DNA of 64,000 nucleotides, taken from assembly GCF_001949145.1 (NCBI RefSeq), contig NW_019091359.1, forward strand, positions 505,498-569,497. Reading direction: 5' to 3'. The stretch is from Acanthaster planci (lineage: Eukaryota > Echinodermata > Asteroidea > Valvatida > Acanthasteridae). Shown in pieces: positions 29,301 to 41,300 of this stretch. A program made the translations under genes and the position numbers. Each line of letters opens with the position of its first letter. Position 1 is the stretch's first letter. Below the pieces are notes generated by a model. That model searched no databases. It was not told the DNA's origin and saw nothing but the letters and a program-made list of their open reading frames with translations.

Positions 29301-32300
29301 TGCTTGTAATTTGCATGGACCAAAACATCAGATTAGAGTAACAGCCATAAAATCATTTTGACAAATTAGAATACAATTTGGCCCCAAAGCAAAGTTGAAG
29401 CTTGAGGTCACTGTAATAGCAAATTGATTCTTTTCTGCGATGCATGAGACACAATCCCAGGCTAAAAGAGCTACCACTTCACCCAGGGGCACATGTCCTG
29501 CCTGCTCCAGGTCAGTGGAAGAAAATTGTTGGGGCTTGTCTACGGCAAGGAATTAACTAGGGTTGATATCTTGAATGTTCCAAGATATGCAATGTACATT
29601 CCCCAATGTTCCACAGTCCTAATGTTTCCATTGCAAAATCAAGGTAACCTTACCCGTAATTCATTGCCAACAATGGCAAACATGTTTTCTGTGTTATTAA
29701 CCAGGCTGAAGGTGTGTGTGTCTGTAGCGTCTTCATCAATACATTGTAGCACCGCTGCACTTTGTCCAATGGCAGTGCTGGCCCCAACAAAGGTTCTTGA
29801 GATCTCCACTCTGGTTGGTGGGTCATTCTCATTGATTATCTAAATAGATGAATATTCATAATGAAAAAAGAATGATTAGTATGTCTTTAGAAGGAAACCA
29901 ATTCTCATAGTTGTGTGCTGCACATGTAGACCAGAACTTGGTCTCAGCGGAATATAAAAATTAACCCAACTTTTATGCTTAATATTTCCCCAAAAGCCAT
30001 GCAAAACTCTACATATATGTAACTTTTATCCCTCTATCAAATTTTTTCAAAGTCATCGGATAATGAGCTTTACAATGAGTACATTACAAAACAGCTGCCA
30101 AACATCATGATTAGCATCTAACCAATATCGGTTATCCAATACACTCATTTAACACTTTTTTTGTTCAGAATTACCACTCTAGCAGCATGTGAAAAGCCTT
30201 TGGGTGCCTTATTGGGTATAAATATTGTAACATCTCTCTTGGGGGTAGGGAGTCGTTATCATAAAGACTGAGAGTAATTGGACTGACTTATACACACACT
30301 ACTGTTTTATTCCGAAGAATCATTTATATCTTCTCCATGTTTACAATGAGCAACTGCTACTAGTGTGGCTGGATACTACTCGAATACTGCTCGTCCAAAT
30401 CTGAGCCATTTATTTGGGAGTGATAGAAAGGTTGTTCATATCGGAGCTATACACTCAAGAATGGTCAGGGAGTTGTTTCTCCAAAGCTGCCCGCTCGGGA
30501 ATGATCTATGCTGACCGCTGGAGCTGGTGGGCTTATTTTGACATTTGGGGCCACGTCTTAGCCAATGGGAGCACTGGATTGGGGTGGTTATGAATAATTC
30601 ATACATGTAGAAAGTCTATGGAAGAAAAGTCTACGGGGATTTTGTACACTTGGTCTTCGCTGACTTAGTTTCTGGAGAGCGATAAGGTCCGAGAAGTTTG
30701 GGAGCGGGAGGGTGGAAGGCTGTTTGTGGGTGAGCTACAGGGGACTTGGTCAACGAGGGAAAGGAAAGGGTGAGCCTTTCTCGGTACATTGGGTTGTGTA
30801 CAACATTTAGTCTCTGGATGGCTAGGAAATCTACACGTAATTCTTACTGGGTAAAACTGAGGGTGAGCAGAGGTAATTGACCTCGCTGTGCAGTGACTGG
30901 ACACAGGCTTTCGGTGTGTGGTTTTGCGGGACACATACGGTATGAGTTGGGGGTCTGTGTGGGTCGAATGTACACGTTATATGTACGACTGAAAGTAGGA
31001 TCGACTCTGAGGAGGATTTGGGGGAAAATGACAAAGTTGAAAGTGTGCTTCGGAGTTGCGGTTCATGGGCATGCTGCAGCATAGAGCAACGGGGTCGCGC
31101 GTGGAATGCAATGCGCTGTGTACGATCCGTATAATTTACATGTAGATGGTCATTGCGTGCTCGCTGTGGGGTAAGTAGTGTGTGTAGTAGCGTGTTCACT
31201 ATAGTCTACATGCATAAAGGGGAACAGTTAGTGGGAGCGTAACAATATAAAGATTATGCTGGCTTGTTTGCTAACATGATGGGCCTACTCTAAAACCCCT
31301 AGCTAATCCTGAAACAATGTTGTATGTATGATTATCAGCACAAGGAATGAGACCTTAACAGTGAATTGTGATGTAGAGGTTAATCTCCCGGGATCTTCTG
31401 CCACTACGAAAACGGAGTGCACTTCACCAACCAGCGGAGACTCAAAGTTCAGGCCTTGTTGCCCTACTTTCAGGGCACCGCTCTGATCTGAAATGAAAGA
31501 GATAATGGGAGACACTCAATTATCTGTGATCCAGGTTGGATATATTGAGTGCAAGTGCAAATACGTATAGGATCCAATCACAAGGTGTCCATACATCACA
31601 TGACCACACACTTTCCCTGATATGGGCCATAATAGTAAGGAAAGCATTTGGTTGGCAAGTGTTCATTCTATTTTGCTAACTGGACAAGGAGGCTTATTTC
31701 ACATTTCACAATGGTGAATTCTTATTCAAATTGCATAAATGCCACCATTTGGGCTTAGTGTGGTTGTCAATGTTGTCTCGTGCAGTATTGGGGGCTGGCT
31801 CCATGTGCACTTTTTGCCGATTATCATAGTGTTGAACGTTTGCCTAACATAACATTACTGTGTGTGGCTACGTGGTCTTTGCCTACCAATGGTGGACACA
31901 GGTCAGGTCACATGGTCAGTTAGAGTGACCGGTACATCAAACTCTATGAATACAGCAGAAGCAGTGGCTACATAAGTCAGCATTTAACATCCAATGAACT
32001 TGGTCAAATCACTACCAAAAAAATCACTGTAACCAACAATGGTTCACCTTGCACGAAATTAAGAAACAAGGTTAAGAATGATATTGAGAATACATGTTGC
32101 AAATGTGCCCTAAGGTTACATTTCAAAGAGTCAACTATAGTGAACTTGAACAATCCTATGTTCAAGTGAGGCGTAATCAAATTACGGTGCACTATACTAT
32201 GTGCAAAACTTTCAATGCTTTGGTACTTATCACCAGTGTGGCTGAGACGGATTTGGAGAAACTCAATGTAGCTCATAATGCACAGTGTCACATACACACG

Positions 32301-35300
32301 TCCATGCTTTAAATCACATTGCCATGTGGCAATCAGTCATGTTTGAACCGCTGTTGTAACCGACTCTTTTTTTTTCACAAGGCAAGTTGCAAGTGATTTT
32401 TTTCTCCAAGTCAAGTCACAAATCTGTTTGTCCCAAGGTTAAGTCCAGTCACAAATAAATTCTCCCAAGTCAAGTTCCAAATTAACTCATACACAGATTT
32501 CCACACTTTTTTGGACATCCTTTGTTAACCAACACGTGTGCTGCTTTGCAAAATAACTTTGGCTTCAATTTTTAAGCTTAATGAGCTCATTTCTTGTGGT
32601 AAACCATCAGTTCAATAAAAACAGACAGTTTTTGGATTTTACAAGGAAAGTCATAGCTACATGTATGTGAACATTTCTTCTTGCACATTATTCATTTCAA
32701 CAAAAGTTGAGAGTCAACAAATCAAATTTGTTCGATTCAAGTCACAAGTCATTTTCTCCCAAGTCGATTCAAGCCTTGAGTATTACAAAAGCTGTGTCCG
32801 AGTCGAAGTCAACAATTCAAGGCATCAACTCTAAGATTCACTCAGATTTAGGAAATGTTTCATTTAACATACATGAATGGCAATTCAAAAGTGTAATACA
32901 ATAACTGTGAAAAACAAAACGTTAAGGAGATATTCAGTGAAGGGTACTTGAATTTTTTTTCACAATTTTCCCCAAATTACAAATATAATGAAAGATATTT
33001 ATGATGACCTGACTTGAAAAAGGTCAAGTAAGAGTCATGTTGTTTACACTGTAATTCTGAAGGTAAATTATTTATTTTTCTTTACATGCATATTAATTTC
33101 ATGGATTTAGATACACGATTTCAAGGTTTTGGGCTGTATCGTTGACTTTTATGTCTGAAAGGTGGCTCTGGTAAGGCACCTCTTATGCCATAATGACCCA
33201 AAGACTCATCATGTAACATATGATTTTAGTCTACATAATCGACACTTACTTGCGGATGCATGTTTATGATATCTGTGCACATGCAAAGATTATGAAGGAT
33301 GACACCTGCTTGGTCTCCGAATGTTGAATAATTAGCATACACAAGGGCTTTTGGTGGAAAGCTCAACAATGTAAAGGAAAATATGTCACAAACAACTCAA
33401 TCCCATGGGTGGTTGCATCTACCGTAGTAGACTATGGCCTGAAGTCAGTTCGTATTTGTGTACTTGTCATTATTTGTCATGCAGAAAAGCACATTTCTCA
33501 GGTCTGAAAACTCTTGGACAAGCTTTCCACAGAAGAGTGCATTAAACTGGTCAGCGCTGATCCAGTTGCCACACAAAGTATGCATACCATGGTCAGCTAT
33601 CAACCAATCAGCAGCCTTTAGCAAAATTCAGATACAATTTACATGTTGTTTTAGAGCTGCAGGCTATATTGAATAACTGGTGGCTCTAAGACTAGTACAC
33701 ACATATGGACTGGCAATGAGGTCACTAGTGCACAACTATGTCCCCAAGGGACTGTGAGTGACCAGAAGAAGGTCCTTTTTCCTGAGGCCGAGGGAAATAC
33801 ATGTATCGGACTCTCTTCTGGTCACTCACAGGCCCGATGAGGCATGGGCGTGCACTAATGGCCAAATTTGGCCAGTCCATATGTGTTTTATAACACACCT
33901 ATTGTCATTCAAAGTAGACGTCGCCATTTTTCATTTTAATAAGAGCCATAGCAATGCCCAGAGGGTGCTATAACCAGTGAAAAATTTTCAAGACTAGTTC
34001 CTGACCGGGCCCTAGCCTCTGGAATTGATGAGAATGCAATGTCTAGGCACGTGTCGGGTCATGCTAATGCCAAATTTATATACATGTACTAGCCTATATT
34101 AGTGAACCACACATGACCATGTTTCAGCCAACCAGGAAAAAGAACCAGGAAGAGGTGTGTTATAATATGCATCTAACATATATGAATCTTGAAATAGTGT
34201 ATATGTACATTAAACACTGCAGTTATGATGACATGCTATCCACCATAAGTTCAAATACATCAGACCGACATGCTTCCTGAAAGAGACCCTCAGAGGTTAA
34301 CAAACAAAATTTTCTTCCCACTCACCAAGCACAAAGATGTTGGCGCTATCTATGATCTGAAGGGACACAGTGTCAAAATCTGGATCAGTGACTACTGCTG
34401 TGGCAATGAGTGTGTCTGGTGCAGTGTTCTCTGTCACGCAGGCATGGATACTAACGCCAGTGATAGATTCCTCCTCTGGGATGACATCACAAACACCAAC
34501 ATCACAATACATAACATTTGAAATGCATTAATTAAACATGGGTGTTAATCTTACTAAGGTTGACTCAAATCAAATATTCCAATACATATCAGACCTTCCA
34601 TTTGCTCAAACATTCAAATATTCGGTTCCATCAAATTCCCACAAAAGCAGAACAAAACGTGTATCTTTGTGTGAAGGTCTTGATCACTGAATTCCAGTAC
34701 AAGGGCTTGTCTCTTTATTAAGGAGAATGGGAGAACAACTGATGTTCAGTCCTAAATGGGGATATGTTTCCTTACTGAAAAAAAGTAAAATAAAAGCAAA
34801 ACAAATGAGAACAGGAAGTAAGAGCAGTATTTTGGCCTAACTTTTGGGCATGTGTATAAGTTTCATGTTTATTCCTGAAACCTTGAAAAGCAATGCTGGA
34901 AAATAATTTTGTAATCAGAATATTTTTTATTTCATTGATTTTCACCGATGAATATCAATTTCAACAATTAATATATTTTGCCTGTAGCTCTAAATCCCAG
35001 AGGGAATGAGGGGATATACTCAAGCCTCCATAACTAGTCAAGCAATAGAAAAACATTGCATTCAGTTTGCAGCTACACAAGGCAAAACAGCACACCACAG
35101 TTTACTAGCATTCTTTTGTATCAGGTAAACTTATGCAAATTAGGAATACTTTTAGCCAATAGTGTTACACATTTAAGATGCTAAAAACTCATGAGACCCA
35201 ACTGATACAACATAAAAACATTGACATTTTTAAAAGCAACATAGTTAAGTCTGAAACTGTATACAAATGTAACAATGTTGCAACTGCAATTTTGCACATG

Positions 35301-38300
35301 CAGTGCAGTAGCACGCAATTGCCGATACCATTTCCCTAGTTTTTGACATTTCAAGAAGAAATTCAATTTACATGAATATTTAATTACAAATTATGGATTG
35401 GACGGTACACTTCTGGGCAGTTTGAGATATTTTTATTTGCACAGCATACTCTATCAACTGTTGAAGGAATTTTCCACAAATTCTGTTTGGGAAAGTGACC
35501 AACTTCAATCTTCCCAAACGTTTACTTTCATGTTGCATGAAGAGTGTTGTCACTTTGTGGACTGTAGTATATCAGTGAAAGGGGACTGATTACAAGGATT
35601 AAATGAACTGGAAAACAAACCTGGTGTACACCTTGCAGTCACCTGCCAATTAATATCATTTGGGGGCTCGTTGACATTTTGAACGCTGATGGAGAACATC
35701 TCTATGTAGGATTGGTTGCCTGTATCAGTGGCTTGTATGGCAACAGTGATGCCAGTTGGATAGTCAGTGTAACTCAGGTCGGCACTCACCACTAAAGCAT
35801 TACCTGAAACATGACAAATCATATGGTCTCAAGCAGGAAAAGTTCTATGTCAGAACCAGTCAGCACACAGCGCACTACATAACTCTAATGACTGGTGAAT
35901 GAGTCTCACATCAGTTCATTCTCTCTTGCAAAAAAAGCAGAGTGTCTCTCCAGAGACGTTTTCTCATGGCCATATATGTTAATCCCAGGCGACAACTGAA
36001 TAATTTTAAAATGTCCAAGAAATACTGATAAACATGGCCACTTCAGCAGGAAATTAACAAAATGCACATGCATGTTAGTGCACTGCTCACTGTGGAGCGG
36101 ATGCAAGTGATGGCGTTATTTGCCAAAATACTTCCAGTATCACCATACAGGTTTGAAAGCACAGCATTGTTCCAATTGGACAAACTGAAGTCCTTGTAAT
36201 ATCGTAACAATAGTAGTCTCCTGTGAACATTCTCGGACTGTTTACATCAAGACCACAGTAACTTCAAGAAACACTGATTTTCTGGCTATTCCACTGAACT
36301 TGAGTTTTTTTACCAACTAAATGTCACAGTGGAAACATTTCTCAAGTACAGAGGAGATCTTGTGGTAGGTATATGCTCCATGAAGGAATTAACGAACCCC
36401 TTTCTAACTTACCATGCACAGCAAACAGGGACCCTCCTGTGACAATGCTCAGCTGGTGGGTGTCACCTTGGTCAGGGTCCTCCACTGTCAATGTCCCCAC
36501 AATGGTATTGACAGCAATGTGCTCTTGGACAGTGGATGAGGACAGCAAAATGCCAAATGGCGGGTCATTGACATCTGTCACACTGATGGTAAACATGTGC
36601 TGGATAGTCAAACCGGCAGAGTCCGTGGAGGTAATATTCAGGGGTATGGAAGGGTTGATCTCATGGTCAAAACAAGAGGTCTCAGCGACAGTGAGGTCTG
36701 AGTTGGAAATGGAGAAACAGCTGCTGAGTGGACCCTGCAGGGTGTAGGTGTGGCTGTCACCCCTGTCCTCGTCATTTGTTGTCAGAACACCAATGACCGT
36801 CCCTACAGCTGTGGCGCTGTCAGGACTGGTCTCCGGTATTGCTGTAGCTGATAAACGCACGGCAGTTGGGGCGTCATTTTCATCTTGGACCATGATGGCA
36901 AACGTCATGACATTTGACAACCTGGGGCTGCCACTGTCCTCCACTTGGACCACAACAGAGTAGGTATTTACATGCTCAAAATTCAAGGAGCCAGCCACGA
37001 GGAGTTGATCGCCCTGGATATCAAACTTCCCATGACCACTTGACAGCAGTGAAAATGTCTGGTCTTGGCCCTGATCTGGGTCTGATGCCAAGATCGTGCC
37101 CACCTGGTCCCCCACAGCAGCATGTTCTCCGATTGTGTTAGAGGTCAGTGTAGGTTTCCGGGGTGTTTCATTCACATCCAGAATGGAAATGGACAGGTCA
37201 AAGGTCCCAGAAAGTGGAGGAGTTCCCGAATCAACAGAGGTCACATGGATGGTGTATGCTGGATCTGTCTCATAGTCAAATCCACCTGTGCAAACAGAAA
37301 ACAGCAAACGGTGAGGCTCTAAATTTCTGGTAGCAAAAGCTAAAAATAGAGCAATGGAGCACTTAAAGATGGGTGTCTAAATCTTCTTGTCTTAGTACAA
37401 TTACAACATTTGCTTCAAGCTAATTCAGACAAATTCTATTGTTATACCACAGTCATAGACAGTGAATTCGTAATAATTGCAAATTGATCATGTTACAAGC
37501 GCGCATGTATCATTCATGTGTCGCGCCCACTGGCAATGTTGACAGTCACAAAACTGATGGATAATGGTGATCTTTCCCAATGTTGGTGTACTGTGCCTAC
37601 TGCATAATCTTGGGTACAGGGTTGGATAGCCACGGTGGTACTATGTGCTTATTACTGTGAGAGATGTGCACCGTGTTTGGGACATTGAAGTACTGTGTTT
37701 GTTCGCATGTGCTACTTTCTTCACTCTGACCATGACAGAGACCTGCAGGTACTAAACCTCTGTTCATGCATCCAGCTATGCTTATGGAACACAAGTACGC
37801 TCTGATCACTGTGTTTGCTGCGATCACCATTGCTGTTTATATAAAACTGTCATTCTGTTGTCTCGTCTTGTCTACTCATCGATCTTCTAAATACTTTTCA
37901 ATGCAATTTGGTGTAAATGATGTCTTGAAATTCAACCAGTTGACAAAACCCCCAGTGCTTTATGAATCCCGGGTATCTCTGATAAACAAATTTGTTATAA
38001 ATCCTAGATTTCTCCTGTCCCCCCCCCTAAAAAACAAAGGTCAAGAAAAGGACATCGACCATGGTATAACAAAACCATTGTTGCCTGCTGTGACAGGGTC
38101 CATGGGTTTTGTAAAACCGTCCAGGGCAAACGGCACCCTCAGCTTCGCCTCTAGTGCCATCTGTCTCCTCGATTGTACAAAACACCTTGGACCCCTACAC
38201 TGCAGACAACAATTGTTAATTGGCAGTAAAGTTGGGGACTAGGACACCACAGCAACACAACCAATGGGAGGATTGCCACTGTAATCAAGGTAAAAACCAG

Positions 38301-41300
38301 GAGTAAATTGTGTGTCATTTTAAACTGACTGCAAATTGGACACAGCAGGGCCATTCCATGTCAATTAACATGATTAATGCATGAGGTTATGCAAATTAAT
38401 CAAATATTAGTTATACAAATACATAAAAATCAGTTTTAGATGTTTCTTATACAAGCCAATCACCACACCAAATATTTTCCACTCTGTTGGAATGACCAAG
38501 CATTGTTACTGGCCAATGCTGTATTCTATCACACGTCCATCACAAGTCATTCTGTCTTAAGACAGCATGCAGGCTATTCAAACAAACTGAGATAATAGCA
38601 TTCCTTTGTCGTTATTAACCCTGTTACTTATGACTGGCCTAGTGAAGGGACTTAACTGGACTTGTGAAGGGACTTGTGACGGACTGGAACACAACACAGT
38701 GGCACTTACATACCATGGGTTTTTAAAGTATCGCCCGATGTATCAATGTAGAACTTTCCTGATGGGTCTGATGTTAGTGTGTAAGTGTAGGACTGGTGGT
38801 TATCAGGATCTACAGTGTGCAGCATTCCCAGCACAGTTCCATTCACTGTATCCTCAGGGATACTGAAGGACGATGGAACAATTGCCAGCGGAGGGTCATT
38901 AACCCCTTCAGTGTCCTCTGTTGCGATACATTCTGCTGTGCTAACAGACCATACACCATTCTGTTGGCAAATGATGGTGGAGGAGCCAATTCGAGTTCCT
39001 AGAGTAAGACGGATAATAAAACAAAACCAATGGACCTTTATTCACAGGGAAGCCATATTTGTGCATGTTCCCAGAATCTAAACAGTTCAATGTAATCTGT
39101 TACATAGGGTGGTACCAGACTATTTTGGGTTCCATACCTTACTTTCATTTTTTTAAATGTGGCTTAAAACATTTTGATATAAATGATCACAAATTTTAAG
39201 TTCTTCATTAGCATAAATGAAATTAATTCACGTACACCTAAGTTTTTCTTCTGTGCTTTCATTTTTTTCTAAAATGCCAAAATGAAAAGTTTGCTTTTTC
39301 AATACGGGCAATTCACAATACCGTGCACCACAAAAAGGTTGTCATAGAGAGGGCATTTTTCAAGTTTACGGTCCACAAAAAAAAATGGCTGACTTGCCAC
39401 GATTTCCAACCCAGACCAAAAACAGTGGAACAATTCAAGATCCCCGTGAGCAGTGCAGCCAGCACAAAGAGCTCTTGTTGTCCGTTTTCCCACTTGTTGC
39501 TAAAAAGGGCTCTCTACGGCAACAACTTGGTGGCACAGTATGGCATTGTGAATCGGCGAATCGCCAAACTTAGTATGGTTCTGTAACTCTCTGTAACTCC
39601 CATGACCCTTTTAAATCTCAACAAGGATAACAATGGGTTGCCCATTCCTGGCTAGTCCCTTGGATTTTTCCCAGGACATTTGCAGGGATCTTTTCCCACC
39701 CAAGAAGAGGGATGAGTGAATCCTGAGTAGGACCATTTACTGCATTCACTCTTACAAGCTAGTTAACCACAGTTACGTTGTAGGGACTACGCATGAATTA
39801 AATGAAAGCTATTGTGAAGACCCAAAATGTTGTGCAGACACATCAGAGTCCTCACAATCCAATCCAATGATCTTCCAACAACAGGTGCTGTTCGCTCAAC
39901 ATGGTGCCAACGAGGCACTGCAGACAGTACCAATGTATGAAATGTCATGATCACCCGTGAATTGAGAGGGAATCAAATACTACACACAAAGAGACCAGTA
40001 CAGAATCCTTCTAACCTTGAATGCAGGACAGACTGCATCTACTGCCGTAGGTTGTGCCAGTGCAGGACATGTTGAAGCCATCTATACTGCCAGGTTGACC
40101 ACAGTCGATGGCTATACAAGACTGACCATCCCCAACTGGTTGGAAGCCATCATTGCACAGGCAAACAAAAGACCCTGTGGACGAAAAGACGGCAGAATTT
40201 CACTTGGAATCTGCTCTGCGTGGGAACAAGAGAGTTTTCTACACAGTAGCAATGATCCATTGGTGGGAACTCACTGCATATGCCAATGGTTCACCGGTTT
40301 GGTGTGGGATGCACCAATTTGTGTGCGCCGAATGCATGCATGTACGAGCCCAGCTGGCTTAAAAAAGATCCCCCCAGTCTGTCTCTTCTTTTGCCAGAGA
40401 GAGCTTGAACTTTAACTCAGAGCCAACAAGGACAGATTGAACAAACTCCTTCAGGATGGGGCTTAGTAAGGGTAAGGGTCAGGGTTTGGGGGTGGGGAGG
40501 GTTGGATGCCGGATGTTCGAGCTTTGAAGTTTGGGGCTTTGGTTTTGAATTTGAAGGTTGAAGGTTTGGTTTGGATTTCAATTTGTTTTTGTCTTAACAA
40601 CTCACTCATACAAGCACCACAGCATTCATCATTTCTTTTCAACGCTAAATTTATAATGGAAATCTCATTTGTCGACTGTATATGTATGTGTATCAAGCAG
40701 ACAATCTCATGAGGTAACTGTGGCCAACTTTGTTTTCTTAGACCTAGTTTAAACATGCTTCACCACTGAGTATTAAAACCTTTAGTGCAGAGCATATTTT
40801 TAACACTTTCACCCGTCACACTAACGGGACAATTTTGAGACACTTCTTTGGCGGCAAATAAAGTTGTTCCACATGAACAATCCACTGCTGTCTACGTCAT
40901 TCTGTGCATGTACGCTAACAATTGTAAACTGCTGATGCAGGACCAGTATATGCTTCCCACCAGACATCTGAAGGTACATTCTTCTCAGATTTATCCGAGT
41001 CTTACCAATGATATTGACACAATTTTGTTGGCATGCATGTAGACTATCCTCGCACTCATTGACATCAGAGCATGATACACCATCTCCATCAAGAACAAAG
41101 CCATCATGACAACTGCAACTACAAGGCAAAAACAATAAAACAATTAAACAATACATTGCTTTGTGACAAAGCACAGGTGAATGTACAACTTGTAACGAGA
41201 CACATAAAAAGCTCATTTTTCAAAACTTGAAATCTGGCCAAACAACAAGTGCAACGGCACCACCAATTTGAAACTGAAAGCTAAATTACATGAAGATCAG

